Assembly: GCA_910580155.1 (NCBI GenBank) | Contig: CAJTWX010000019.1 | Location: 1-25,098 of the forward strand | Direction of reading: 5' to 3' | DNA length: 25,098 nucleotides | Origin: an uncultured Alphaproteobacteria bacterium | GTDB lineage: Bacteria; Pseudomonadota; Alphaproteobacteria; RF32; CAG-239 | Part shown: in pieces, positions 1-8,331 of the stretch | How positions within the stretch are numbered: position 1 is the first letter of the stretch | How the letters are laid out: each line of letters starts with the position of its first letter | Translations under genes and position numbers: made by a program | Notes under the pieces: generated by a model | What the model was told of the DNA's origin: nothing | The model's database searches: none | What the model saw: the letters and a program-made list of their open reading frames with translations, nothing else

Positions 1-300
1 ATTTCGCGGTTTTTACAGGACCATTAACGGAGTGTGATTGAATTGCGGATGGAAGCCCCGCTTCAGTCGGGTCACGTAGGTTTACTACGCTCCCCTCCTT
101 TGGGGGATATCTTGGGTCACTTCGCAAAATTTCGCGGTTTTTACAGGACCATAAATGGGGTTTTTTGGGGGGCTTGCGGATGGAAGCCTGTCCCCAAATG
201 CTCACGTACTTCAATGTACGCTCCGCTTTAGGGCAGGACATCCGCGATTATTTCGCAAAATTTCACGGTTTTTATCGGAACCATTGACAGGGAAAATTCG
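1..300. repeat. Structured ~130-bp repeat array upstream of lysS
   Basis: Two and a half copies of a unit are seen. A conserved flank (TTTCGCGGTTTTTACAGGA and close variants) ends at about 24, 152 and 284. The word GCGGATGGAAGCC occurs at 45-57 and 176-188, 131 bp apart. Between the flanks are hairpin-forming cores. In the second unit GCGGATG (176-182) pairs with CATCCGC near 239-245, with CCTGTCCC/GGGCAGG inside. The apical hairpins are CGTAG-GTTTA-CTACG in unit 1 and CGTAC-TTCAAT-GTACG in unit 2, so the closing base pair changed in a compensatory way. No convincing gene lies here. It resembles a BIME or MITE-like intergenic repeat; its function is unknown. Confidence 0.7.
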
Positions 301-314
301 GATGGATTGTTTTC

Positions 315-385
315 ACCCTCTCCTGTCCTCTTCCCTCAAGGGAGAGGGACGCGTGAGGAGAGAGGAATTTTGGAGTGAGGGGCTG
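315..385. repeat. Pyrimidine/purine hairpin repeat (CCTCTTCCCT / AGGGAGAGG)
   Basis: An inverted repeat of the CCTCTTCCCT-CAA-GGGAGAGG type sits just before the lysS promoter. It is preceded by a further CGGATGGA word at about 299, so it may be a third, diverged core of the array. There is no T-run suited to a terminator. Confidence 0.45.
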
Positions 386-413
386 TTTATGAGGGGTAGA
401 CTCTAAAAAATGC

Positions 414-441
414 TTGCAAAATTTGTTTGGGGTGGTATAAA
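414..441 (+). promoter_or_regulatory. Sigma70-type promoter of lysS
   Basis: TTGCAA (414-419), 16-bp spacer, TATAAA (436-441). The predicted transcript start near 448 leaves a short leader before the lysS ATG at 482. Confidence 0.5.
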
Positions 442-481
442 TTTGGCAGTTTATGTAACTTTTTTTGATGGATGTTTAAAA

Positions 482-1963
482 ATGGCAGAAGAAATCAGCG
501 AACAAAGACAAAGCCGCCTTAATAAATTGGCAAAGCTTGAAGAAATGGGGTATAATCCGTATCCATATCGTTTTCAACCGGATAGTTTTGCAAAAGATTT
601 GCAGGAAAAATATAAAGACCTTGCGAATGGCGAAAACACCGAAGACCGTGTGACGGTGGCGGGGCGCGCGATGGCTGTGCGTAATGACGGGATGTTTATT
701 GATATGAAAGACAAGACCGGCAATATTCAGCTATTTTGCCATAAATGCCATTTGGATGAAGAAAATTTGAAACTTCTTAAATGTTTGGATATTGGCGATA
801 TTGTCGGCGTATCCGGTTTTATCCGCCGGACGCCGCGCGGCGAGCTGTCGGTGGCGGCTGAGAAATTTGATATTATAGCGAAATCGCTTGAGCCGCTGCC
901 CGAGAAGTTTCACGGGTTGACCGATGTGGAAACGCGATATCGCAAGCGCTATGTTGACCTTATTATTAACGATGAGGCCAAAGATATTTTGATGAAGCGC
1001 TGCAAGATTGTTTCTGCAGTGCGCGAGTTTTTTAACTCTAATGAGTTTTTAGAGGTGGAAACGCCAACATTTCACCCGATTATGGGGGGAGCGAATGCCA
1101 AGCCGTTTACAACGCACTATAATGCGCTTGACAATGAGTTTTATCTGCGTATTGCAACCGAGCTTTATTTGAAGAAACTTGTTGTGGGCGGAATTGACCG
1201 CGTGTTTGAAATCGGCAAAAACTATCGCAATGAGGGAATTGACAAGAACCACGTTCCCGAGTTTACCGCGCTTGAGGCGTATATGGCCTATGGCGACTAT
1301 AATGATATGGCTGATTTGATGTATCGCCTTGTGAATTTTGTGGTTAAAAAAGTGTTTGGGACGGAAAAGCTGGTGCTTGACGGGCACGAGATTGACTTTT
1401 CAAAGCCGTTTCCGAAAATTTCTATTATCGACCTTATCAAGCGCGAGACCGGTGCGGACTTTTTGAGCGTTGAAAGTGTGGAAGACGCGCGGGCGCTGGC
1501 AAAATCTGTCGGGGTGGATGCTGACCACTGCTCGAACTGGGGCAAGGTGGTGCAGGAAGTGTTTGACGAAAAGGTTGAGCATACGTTGATTGAACCTGTG
1601 CACGTTTCCGATATGCCGAAAGATATTTCTCCGCTTGCCAAAACCCACCGCGATAATCCGCGTTTGGTGGAGCATTTTGACACGTATCTTTTGGGGATGG
1701 AACTCGGGTGTGCGTATTCCGAGCTTTCAAACCCGCTTGAGCAGATGGAGCGTTTTAAGGCACAGATGGCTGAACGTGAAAACGGCGATGACGAAGCGCA
1801 GATGCTCGATGAGAGCTTTATTGATGCGCTGTCTTACGGTTTTGTGCCGACAACCGGTATGGGTATGGGTATGGATCGTCTGGCAAAACTTTTGACCGGT
1901 GCACAGACGCTGCGTGACGTGATTTTGTTTCCGACACTCAAACAGTGCCAGCGGCAGAAATAA
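482..1963 (+). CDS. lysS: Lysyl-tRNA synthetase, class II
   Basis: The product charges tRNA-Lys with lysine in the cytoplasm. It is 493 aa, the usual length for bacterial class II LysRS. An N-terminal OB-fold anticodon-binding domain (about residues 50-150, with VTVAGRAMAVRNDGMFIDMK) precedes the catalytic domain. Motif 2 (RNEGIDKNHVPEFT) begins near residue 249 and motif 3 (GMGMGMDRLAKLLTG) near residue 459, with its Arg near 466. An upstream in-frame start exists at about 410, but it falls upstream of the predicted transcript start; MAEEISEQRQ at 482 matches the family N-terminus. The Shine-Dalgarno is weak. A hairpin terminator follows, so the gene is probably monocistronic. Confidence 0.97.
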   Translation: MAEEISEQRQSRLNKLAKLEEMGYNPYPYRFQPDSFAKDLQEKYKDLANGENTEDRVTVAGRAMAVRNDGMFIDMKDKTGNIQLFCHKCHLDEENLKLLKCLDIGDIVGVSGFIRRTPRGELSVAAEKFDIIAKSLEPLPEKFHGLTDVETRYRKRYVDLIINDEAKDILMKRCKIVSAVREFFNSNEFLEVETPTFHPIMGGANAKPFTTHYNALDNEFYLRIATELYLKKLVVGGIDRVFEIGKNYRNEGIDKNHVPEFTALEAYMAYGDYNDMADLMYRLVNFVVKKVFGTEKLVLDGHEIDFSKPFPKISIIDLIKRETGADFLSVESVEDARALAKSVGVDADHCSNWGKVVQEVFDEKVEHTLIEPVHVSDMPKDISPLAKTHRDNPRLVEHFDTYLLGMELGCAYSELSNPLEQMERFKAQMAERENGDDEAQMLDESFIDALSYGFVPTTGMGMGMDRLAKLLTGAQTLRDVILFPTLKQCQRQK

Positions 1964-1995
1964 AAGTTATTGCAGAGAAAAATATACTTTTAATG

Positions 1996-2026
1996 GCAAG
2001 CAGCAGAAATGTTGCTTGCTTTTTTT
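1996..2026 (+). terminator. Rho-independent terminator of lysS
   Basis: Stem GCAAGCAGC/GTTGCTTGC (9 bp, one G-U), 6-nt loop, then seven T at 2020-2026. Confidence 0.9.
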
Positions 2027-2047
2027 GTATAAAATATTTTTTTGCTT

Positions 2048-2089
2048 GTCAAAATCAGGGGAAACTGGCAAAATCAGGGGGAAACGGGG
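2048..2089 (+). repeat. Short tandem repeat before the glycosyltransferase-like pair
   Basis: CAAAATCAGGGGAAACTGG is followed at once by CAAAATCAGGGGGAAACGG: two ~19-bp units in tandem, ending a few bases before the Shine-Dalgarno of the next gene. It could be a regulator site or a slipped duplication. Confidence 0.5.
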
Positions 2090-2107
2090 TGATTATGAGG
2101 AGTGATA

Positions 2108-3154
2108 ATGCGGCGGGTGGTTTGGGTTTGCTGTTTGATTATCGGAGTGATTGGCGGATGGTTTGCGTCTGTGCCGGAGCGTCCATATGCGCTTGACTAT
2201 AAAAAGATGACGCTTAATCTGTTGGTGACACATTCGGAATTTCTTAATGAGCCGACGTTTCCTTTGGGGGAGAAGTATTTGGCGGAAGATATGGCGGCGG
2301 TGCTTGGCAAAATGGGGATTGAGGCGCGGGTTTATGCTATTGAAGATTTATATTCAAACAGAAATTTTAAGGCCGGGTATGCGCTTTATATGCGGGCGTA
2401 TCCGGAGCTGCAGCTTTCAGGCTATCATAACTATTTTGACAAAGACAAAATTGCCATTCTTTATGAAACCATCCCCTATAAACTTGAAGAGGTTAAAAAC
2501 GCGGATGTGGTGTTTACCGGTTCGCTTAAAAAGAGCAGAGAATATCAGGCAATGGGGATAAACGCGCATTTTTTGCCACAGTTTACGAGGCTCGATAAGT
2601 TTTATTATGACCCGAAGCCGGAGCTTAAAAACGAATTGCTGTTTGTCGGCAATCGCTATCCAGATACGCCGAGCCGCAAGTCTATTGAATATGCGCTGGA
2701 ATATGGGTTTAAGCCTGCTGTTTACGGGGCAGGGTGGGAGAACGTGCTTGTTGGGGAGAATGCGGCGTTATACAAGGCAAAGCAGATTCCGGGAGATAAT
2801 TTGAAATATTTTTACTCTTCGGCTGACATTGTGTTGAATGATACGCGCGAGGATATGATTGAGGCGGGGTTTATCAGCAACAGGATATTTGATGTGACGG
2901 CGGCGGGAGCTTTTATTATCTCGGATTATATTCCGGAAATTGAAGAAATTTATGGCGACAGTGTGCCGATGTATAAAAACAAAGAAGAATTTAAGATGCT
3001 TATAGATTATTATCTTGCACACCCTGAAGAGCGGCGGGAAAAGGCGCTTAAGGCGCAGAAAATCACACGCGAGCGGTTTGGAGCTGAGGCGGTGATGGCG
3101 GAGATGATGCGGATTTTGGAACAGTATCGGCAGGAAAAAGGAATCGGCAAATGA
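2108..3154 (+). CDS. Membrane-anchored CgeB-like glycosyltransferase family protein
   Basis: Probable GT-B-fold glycosyltransferase-like protein, 348 aa. The ATG at 2108 has AGGAG five bases upstream and was preferred to starts two codons earlier. Residues 1-20 are a positively charged N-terminus plus a hydrophobic helix (VVWVCCLIIGVIGGW), with no clear lipobox, so the body may lie in the periplasm. The C-terminal third has the Glyco_trans_1_2 (CgeB-like) pattern: LNDTRED, then SNRIFDVTAAGAFIISD, then EEIYGDSVPMYKN and a helical HPEERREKAL tail. The gene overlaps the next one by four bases, so the two are translationally coupled. The substrate is unknown, and the signal anchor is unusual for a nucleotide-sugar enzyme. 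Confidence 0.7.
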   Translation: MRRVVWVCCLIIGVIGGWFASVPERPYALDYKKMTLNLLVTHSEFLNEPTFPLGEKYLAEDMAAVLGKMGIEARVYAIEDLYSNRNFKAGYALYMRAYPELQLSGYHNYFDKDKIAILYETIPYKLEEVKNADVVFTGSLKKSREYQAMGINAHFLPQFTRLDKFYYDPKPELKNELLFVGNRYPDTPSRKSIEYALEYGFKPAVYGAGWENVLVGENAALYKAKQIPGDNLKYFYSSADIVLNDTREDMIEAGFISNRIFDVTAAGAFIISDYIPEIEEIYGDSVPMYKNKEEFKMLIDYYLAHPEERREKALKAQKITRERFGAEAVMAEMMRILEQYRQEKGIGK

Positions 3155-4089
3155 GAGTAAACGACAAATTTTGGCTTGTGGCGGTTTTGGCGATGGCGTT
3201 TGGTTTCGGGCTGGGGTTTGGCGGACGTATGGTTGCGGATTGGCGGAACACTGAAACGGCGGTTATTCGCATTGGCAATGCACGGACAGAAGTTGACTAT
3301 GACTTAGCGGCTGCAACCGAGTATTTGGCGTATCGGTTAGAGCGGGATGGCTATCGGGTGTTGGGGACGGCATATAAAGGGGAGTTGTATCCGGCGGCGT
3401 TTGACGGTGCGGGGGTTAATGTGTTTGTGCGCGGGTTTTTGCCGTTTTATGATGCGCGGATGAATGAGGCGGGGAAAAATCTGTTTTATATGCACAGGGC
3501 AGGGGAGTTTTATGAGGAAGAGCTTCGCGGGTATGATGCGTATATCTTTTCACAGAAGACTGTTTATGATAAGAAAAAAACGGATATTCATGCGGTGTTT
3601 TTCGGCGGGGGCGCTGTGCCGCATAAACGGCTTGAGCCGGCGTATGAAAACGATGTGTTATATATTTATGAGGATGATCAAGAGAATTTTGCTGGTTTGC
3701 TTAAACATAACCTTAAGGCGGAGACATTCGGAGCTGTGGAATTTGCAATGTTAAGCACGGCAGAGCGAGAGGCGGCGCTGAAAAAGGCGCGGGTGGTGGT
3801 TTATAATATGATGCCGGACGGGGATGATGCAGACTATGACGAACATTATGTGCCGTATGCGGCCTATGATATTATGAGCTATGGGCGGCCGCTGGTGACG
3901 AATCGGCGTGCGGGGTTGGAGAATGAGTTTGGCGGGCTGGTTTGGCTTTATGATGAGGGGGTGGAGAGCCGTATACAAGCCCTGCAGGAAGCGTTTGCGG
4001 TTGGAAATGATGTGCGGGAACAGCTTGCAGGCGGAGCCAGAGAAATATTGTTGGCTAAAGAACGGGCGAAAGACAAAATCAAATGGTGA
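3151..4089 (+). CDS. Membrane-anchored glycosyltransferase-like paralogue
   Basis: A 312-aa protein with the same layout as its upstream partner: an N-terminal hydrophobic anchor (about residues 8-26, FWLVAVLAMAFGFGLGFGG), then a cytosolic-like Rossmann body. The C-terminal block DIMSYGRPLVTNRRAGLENE corresponds to the VTAAGAFIISD region of the neighbour. It starts within the stop codon of the preceding gene (ATGA overlap). The degenerate motifs suggest either a very diverged enzyme or a non-catalytic partner. A glycan-modifying role in the envelope is inferred only from the pair's topology. No terminator is evident after it. Confidence 0.6.
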   Translation: MRVNDKFWLVAVLAMAFGFGLGFGGRMVADWRNTETAVIRIGNARTEVDYDLAAATEYLAYRLERDGYRVLGTAYKGELYPAAFDGAGVNVFVRGFLPFYDARMNEAGKNLFYMHRAGEFYEEELRGYDAYIFSQKTVYDKKKTDIHAVFFGGGAVPHKRLEPAYENDVLYIYEDDQENFAGLLKHNLKAETFGAVEFAMLSTAEREAALKKARVVVYNMMPDGDDADYDEHYVPYAAYDIMSYGRPLVTNRRAGLENEFGGLVWLYDEGVESRIQALQEAFAVGNDVREQLAGGAREILLAKERAKDKIKW

Positions 4090-4153
4090 AAAAATATATT
4101 TTTTTGTGCAGGGTTTAGATATTATTAACCAAATACGGCATATATATCTAATA

Positions 4154-4183
4154 TGCAGCAGAGGAGAACCAATGCGGGCATAA
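4154..4183 (+). promoter_or_regulatory. Possible three-codon leader ORF before hfq
   Basis: A strong AGGAG sits six bases before ATG CGG GCA TAA (4172-4183), a complete start-to-stop unit encoding Met-Arg-Ala, 24 bp before the hfq start. It could be a translational leader or chance. Confidence 0.25.
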
Positions 4184-4206
4184 TGGAATAAATATAATAA
4201 GGAATT

Positions 4207-4431
4207 ATGAAAATGACGACAAATGCACAAGTTGAATTTTTGAATGATATTAAAGATAAAAAAGTTTCTGTTACCGTTTTTCTCATTAACGGCGTGAAAT
4301 TGCAGGGTGTGATTACCTGGTTTGATGAGACTTCGCTGCTGTTAAGACGCGACGGGCACACTCAACTTGTTTATTCGCACGCAGTTTCAACAATTATGCC
4401 GGCTACGCCGATTGATGTGGTTGAAGACTAG
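4207..4431 (+). CDS. hfq: RNA chaperone Hfq
   Basis: Sm-like hexameric RNA chaperone that pairs small RNAs with mRNAs. It is 74 aa, the short form typical of Alphaproteobacteria, without the long C-terminal tail of the enterobacterial protein. The Sm1 region (VTVFLINGVKLQGVITWFDETSLLLRRDG) and the Sm2 motif (QLVYSHAVSTIMP; YSHA corresponds to the usual YKHA) are both present. The start at 4207 has AAGGA four bases upstream; a second ATG two codons on is possible. It is followed directly by hflX, the classic hfq-hflX order. Confidence 0.96.
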   Translation: MKMTTNAQVEFLNDIKDKKVSVTVFLINGVKLQGVITWFDETSLLLRRDGHTQLVYSHAVSTIMPATPIDVVED

Positions 4432-4433
4432 TT

Positions 4434-5714
4434 TTGCTCGTTATCGAAAAAGATAAAAAGACAAGAACGGCGGTTATCTGCCCTGTAGTTAAGGCAGACA
4501 GGATGTTTTGCTCGGATGAGGATGTTAAGAATCGGCAGAGCGAGGCAGAGGGTTTGGTGACGGCGATGGGGCAGGACGTCGTTTTTTGCTGTGCGGTTAA
4601 GCTTGCTAAAATGCTGTCGGGGACGTTTTTCGGCAAAGGTGTGATTGAACGTTTGCGGCAGGATTGTGAGGAATGTGAAGCTGAGCTTTTGGTGGTGGAT
4701 GCGGATTTGTCGCCAGTGCAGCAGCGGAATCTTGAAAAAGCGCTTAATCTTAAGGTTATTGACCGGACGGCAGTTATTTTGGAGATTTTCGGGCGGCGAG
4801 CGCAGACCAAAGAGGGTAAACTGCAGGTAGAACTTGCACACCTTACTTATCAGCGCGGCAGGCTGGTGCGCAGCTGGACACACCTTGAAAGGCAGCGGGG
4901 AGGAGGAGGTTTTTTGGGTGGTCCGGGGGAGACGCAGATTGAACTTGACCGCAGGCATTTGGATACGCGTATTTTAAAAATCAAGAAAGAGCTTGAAAAG
5001 GTACGACAGACGAGGGCGATTCAACGCTCGGCGCGCGTGAAGGTGCCGTATCCGGTGGCGGCGCTTGTCGGGTATACGAATGCAGGGAAGTCGACGCTGT
5101 TTAATTTTATTACTAAGTCGGATGTATTTGCGAAAGATATGCTGTTTGCAACGCTTGACCCGACGATGCGCAAGATTGATTTGGGGCAGGGGACGGAGAT
5201 TATCCTTTCGGACACGGTGGGGTTTATCTCGAATCTGCCGCACGAGCTGGTGATGGCTTTTCGGGCAACGCTTGAGGAGGTGTTGGAAGCGGATGTCATT
5301 TTGCACGTTATCGACGTGTCTAACCCGAAGTATAAAGAGCAGCGCGAGAATGTTTTGGCAGTGTTGCGTGAGCTGGGGCTGCAGAAGATTGAGTATGAGC
5401 CAAACTATGTTGAGGTTTATAATAAAATTGACTTGCTGGCGGAGGAGGAAAAAATGCATATCTTAAAGCGCGACAGCGGCAAGTCGGCGGCGGTTTCGGC
5501 ACTTAACGGTGAGGGTGTGGATGATTTGTTGGCGCTCTTGTTGCAGAAATTTGCTAAAGAAAGGAAAGTGCATACGCTGGTGTTTGATATGGCGGACGGC
5601 AAAGGAATTGCTGCGGCGTATCGGACGGGTGAGGTGTTGGAACGGCGCGAGGATGTTGAAGCAGGGAAAGTTTATCTGGCGATACTACGAGAAAATGGCA
5701 AAAAAAGTATTTGA
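4434..5714 (+). CDS. hflX: Ribosome-associated GTPase HflX
   Basis: GTPase that binds and rescues or splits stalled ribosomes. It has an N-terminal HflX domain with GTFFGKGVIERL and the glycine-rich linker RQRGGGGFLGGPGETQ. The G domain follows: G1 GYTNAGKST (residues 213-221), G3 DTVGF and G4 NKID. The chosen start is TTG at 4434, two bases after the hfq stop, because family alignment reaches RTAVICPVV, upstream of the next ATG at 4503. Translation is probably coupled to hfq. The 426-aa length is normal. A promoter for the next gene overlaps its last codons. Confidence 0.94.
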   Translation: MLVIEKDKKTRTAVICPVVKADRMFCSDEDVKNRQSEAEGLVTAMGQDVVFCCAVKLAKMLSGTFFGKGVIERLRQDCEECEAELLVVDADLSPVQQRNLEKALNLKVIDRTAVILEIFGRRAQTKEGKLQVELAHLTYQRGRLVRSWTHLERQRGGGGFLGGPGETQIELDRRHLDTRILKIKKELEKVRQTRAIQRSARVKVPYPVAALVGYTNAGKSTLFNFITKSDVFAKDMLFATLDPTMRKIDLGQGTEIILSDTVGFISNLPHELVMAFRATLEEVLEADVILHVIDVSNPKYKEQRENVLAVLRELGLQKIEYEPNYVEVYNKIDLLAEEEKMHILKRDSGKSAAVSALNGEGVDDLLALLLQKFAKERKVHTLVFDMADGKGIAAAYRTGEVLERREDVEAGKVYLAILRENGKKSI

Positions 5715-5739
5715 TTTGTTGGGAAAAATAGGCTACAAT
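5711..5739 (+). promoter_or_regulatory. Promoter of the muramidase gene
   Basis: TTGATT (5711-5716), 17-bp spacer, TACAAT (5734-5739), overlapping the hflX stop region. The Shine-Dalgarno GAGGA and the ATG at 5773 follow. Confidence 0.65.
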
Positions 5740-5772
5740 CTGGTATACGTCTGATAATTGAGGAATGACGAT

Positions 5773-7380
5773 ATGATAGAATTAGAAGAAGGCTTTAGTG
5801 ATAATGATCGTTATTTGATTAACGAACATCTTAAAAACGGGACAGATGATTTTTTGTTAGCAGGGCTTGGTGACAAGACTTTTGTGGTGCCTTATAAATA
5901 TCGTAAAGCGGCAAAAGATGAAGTGAGTGCGATTGAGTTGTTTAAGCGGGTGCTCTTAGATTTTCAGGCGGAAGAGGTGCGGAAGTATCATGAAGCCGGC
6001 GTGCCGGTTCGGGCAGAACGTGTGGATGGGGCGGATTATGTGGTGCCGTTTCGATTTAAAGACCAACGCGTATCTCGAGAGAAACTGGCGGCATATGTTG
6101 AAAAACGCGCGGCGGCAAAATATAATATGATTATCGAAATGTGCCGCGAGCTTGAAAAACGCGGCGTGGTTTTGGGAAATGTAGATTTTTCATTAGCGGC
6201 GCTTGCAAAATATCAACACCATTTGAAGCAAATATGCGGCAAAGAGGCTCAAGGGGCGGAGCAAGTGCGGGCTTTTTGCAGCAGAGCAAAAGGGAAAATC
6301 AGCAAGAAATTCAGATTATCTGCAGAGCAAATAGGCCGTCAGGCCGGAGTATTGGCAAAAAAGACCGGTGATTTTGCAAGCAAACATACCCGAGCTGTTG
6401 GTGTTACCGCTGCAATCGGAATAGGACTTGCCGGTATGCATTATATGCCACAGAGCTGTACTGAAAATGAGGCGGAAATTAAGACACCGGTGACGCTTGT
6501 TCAACACAATGGAGTGTATGTTGATTTCAGAGGTGTGGAACATTCGGATACGCTTGGCAATATCAAACGGATTATGGAGATGAAACCTGAAATTTCGGCA
6601 ATGCTGATTGCCGTTGAAGGGTATGCAGAAGAGGCGTATAAAGACGGTAAAGGGATTTGGACTATCGGGTCGGGGACAACGTTTTATCTCAACGAAGAAG
6701 GCCAGCACTGCAAAGTGAAAGCCGGAGACAGAATAACAGCTGCCGAAGCAATGACGCATAAATGGCGGTTTATTGAGGCTGAAATGCTTGATTTATTAGG
6801 TGATAAAATGGGGCGCGAATGCTCAAACGAAGAGCTTATGGCTTGTATCGGTGCCGGCTTTTGTTGGGGCAAAAATGCGCTTGTCCGTTCGGAATTTTAT
6901 AAATCGGTATGTAATGGTGAAAGCGTTGAACAGCAAAGCCGTAAATCGACCGGATTTCGCAAGCAAAAAGGGTTATTAAAACGCGAATACCTCCTGAGTG
7001 CCTGTCTTTTGGGAAAATGGACGGGCAAGGATTTGCTTGATATGCCTATTTATCAATATAAGGGACAATATCTCGGCAGCGGTATTTATCGTTTGAAATT
7101 AAGCGATATTATGCCGTGCAAAAAGGATAAAAAAGGTAATTTTTTGAAAGATCGTAAAGGACATCACATTCCGGTGGTGGCGGGGGATGATTTTTGTTCG
7201 TTTTTTGATAATTACGGCGAGATTAAGGAAAAGCTGTACTCAAATGCAAAATATACACTGGAGAATGTGAAGACTGTGAGCGATTTTCTTCCTCAAGAGA
7301 TGATTGAAGCCATCAAAACGCGGAAAAATACGGTTAATTTTGTGCAGGTAATGCAGCAACAGGCTGATTTTGGGCGCTAA
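5773..7380 (+). CDS. Membrane-anchored protein with GH24 (T4-type) lysozyme domain
   Basis: A 535-aa protein. The ATG at 5773 is chosen for its GAGGA; a TTG five codons earlier is less likely. Residues 1-200 form an unrecognised charged domain. One membrane helix lies at about 208-223 (VGVTAAIGIGLAGMHYM). From about residue 270 a phage-type lysozyme domain begins: VEGYAEEAYKDGKGIWTIGSGT. Glu282, Asp291 and Thr297 have exactly the spacing of the T4 lysozyme triad (E11, D20, T26). Domain order suggests a cytoplasmic N-terminus and a periplasmic muramidase. A ~150-aa unknown tail follows. The role may be peptidoglycan remodelling or opening the wall for an envelope machine. It is not part of the prophage at 9.3-17.6 kb and has its own promoter. 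Confidence 0.75.
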   Translation: MIELEEGFSDNDRYLINEHLKNGTDDFLLAGLGDKTFVVPYKYRKAAKDEVSAIELFKRVLLDFQAEEVRKYHEAGVPVRAERVDGADYVVPFRFKDQRVSREKLAAYVEKRAAAKYNMIIEMCRELEKRGVVLGNVDFSLAALAKYQHHLKQICGKEAQGAEQVRAFCSRAKGKISKKFRLSAEQIGRQAGVLAKKTGDFASKHTRAVGVTAAIGIGLAGMHYMPQSCTENEAEIKTPVTLVQHNGVYVDFRGVEHSDTLGNIKRIMEMKPEISAMLIAVEGYAEEAYKDGKGIWTIGSGTTFYLNEEGQHCKVKAGDRITAAEAMTHKWRFIEAEMLDLLGDKMGRECSNEELMACIGAGFCWGKNALVRSEFYKSVCNGESVEQQSRKSTGFRKQKGLLKREYLLSACLLGKWTGKDLLDMPIYQYKGQYLGSGIYRLKLSDIMPCKKDKKGNFLKDRKGHHIPVVAGDDFCSFFDNYGEIKEKLYSNAKYTLENVKTVSDFLPQEMIEAIKTRKNTVNFVQVMQQQADFGR

Positions 7381-7433
7381 ATTTTTTATAGAATAAAAAT
7401 AGAACAAAAAAGAGCAGGGGATTGTGCAAAACT

Positions 7434-7462
7434 TTGACAATGTGCTTGTCAATCGTTGTATT
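7434..7462 (+). promoter_or_regulatory. Possible kdsB promoter
   Basis: TTGACA (7434-7439), 17-bp spacer, TGTATT (7457-7462). A TATAAG at 7471-7476 is an alternative -10. Position and orientation fit kdsB. Confidence 0.4.
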
Positions 7463-7510
7463 TCGGGCAATATAAGGCTATATATGGTTTATATTTTTGG
7501 AGTTTGATTG

Positions 7511-8317
7511 ATGGTTAAAACCCTTGTTGTTATTCCGGCGCGGTATGGGTCTTCGCGCTTTCCGGGGAAGCCGCTGGCAAAAATTGCCGGCAAAGAAATG
7601 TTGCTGCGCGTGGTTGATATTGCCAAGAAAGGAACGGTAAGCACTGATGCGCGCATTGTGGTGGCAACAGAAGACCAGCGGATTGTCGACTTTTGTGCGG
7701 CTAACGGTGTGGAATGTTTACTTACGAGCGAAGCGTGCAAAACGGGGTCGGATCGTGTGTGCGAAACGGTGAAGATTTTGGGCGAAAAGCCGGAGTTTAT
7801 TATCAATTTACAAGGGGATAATCCGGTTTGTCCGCCAAAGTTTATTGAAGAGCTGATTAAAGCGTTTGAAGAAGATAAGTCGGTTGATTTGGTGACGCCT
7901 TGTACGCAATTGAGCTGGGAAGCACTTGATAAACTGCGCGAGAGCAAGAAAACGACGCCGTTTTCAGGCACAACCTGCGTGGCAGACAAAGACGGCTATG
8001 CGCTGTGGTTTTCCAAAAACATTATTCCGGCAGTTCGCAAAGAGGCAGATTTGCGCGAGAAGAGCGAGAAAAGCCCAGTGCTCAGGCATATTGGATTATA
8101 TGGATATAAATATGATTCTTTGTTCAAATTCAAGGAATTAGAAGAGAGTTCTTATGAAAAACTTGAAGGTTTGGAACAACTGCGGTTTTTGGAAAACGGA
8201 ATGAAAATCAAAATTGCCAAAGTGGATTATGGGGCGTTTGAAGGGATGAGCGGGGTTGATTCACCTGAAGATTTGAAACGCGCGGAAGCTTTGTTTGCAA
8301 AATACGGCGAGTTTTAG
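7511..8317 (+). CDS. kdsB: 3-deoxy-manno-octulosonate cytidylyltransferase (CMP-KDO synthetase)
   Basis: Activates KDO as CMP-KDO for LPS inner-core synthesis, so the host makes Gram-negative LPS. The nucleotide-binding N-terminus VVIPARYGSSRFPGKPL is diagnostic. Later NLQGDNPVCPP (family LQGDEP) and the SGVDSPEDLKRAE tail fit the family. At 268 aa it is slightly longer than usual, with a diverged middle (residues 130-180). The ATG at 7511 has GGAG nine bases upstream; the TTG at 7508 is less likely. Only 14 bp separate it from the phosphatase gene that follows, so they form an operon. A related pyrimidine-sugar cytidylyltransferase is the main alternative. Confidence 0.9.
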   Translation: MVKTLVVIPARYGSSRFPGKPLAKIAGKEMLLRVVDIAKKGTVSTDARIVVATEDQRIVDFCAANGVECLLTSEACKTGSDRVCETVKILGEKPEFIINLQGDNPVCPPKFIEELIKAFEEDKSVDLVTPCTQLSWEALDKLRESKKTTPFSGTTCVADKDGYALWFSKNIIPAVRKEADLREKSEKSPVLRHIGLYGYKYDSLFKFKELEESSYEKLEGLEQLRFLENGMKIKIAKVDYGAFEGMSGVDSPEDLKRAEALFAKYGEF

Positions 8318-8331
8318 GAGGCAGATTATTT

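Noticed and set aside
1..300. CRISPR array
   Set aside because: Repeats are imperfect, spaced about 130 bp apart, and the intervening parts are related hairpins, not unrelated spacers.
3751..4230. 159-aa ORF on -
   Set aside because: Lies antisense to the glycosyltransferase-like gene and hfq leader; composition is that of a shadow frame.
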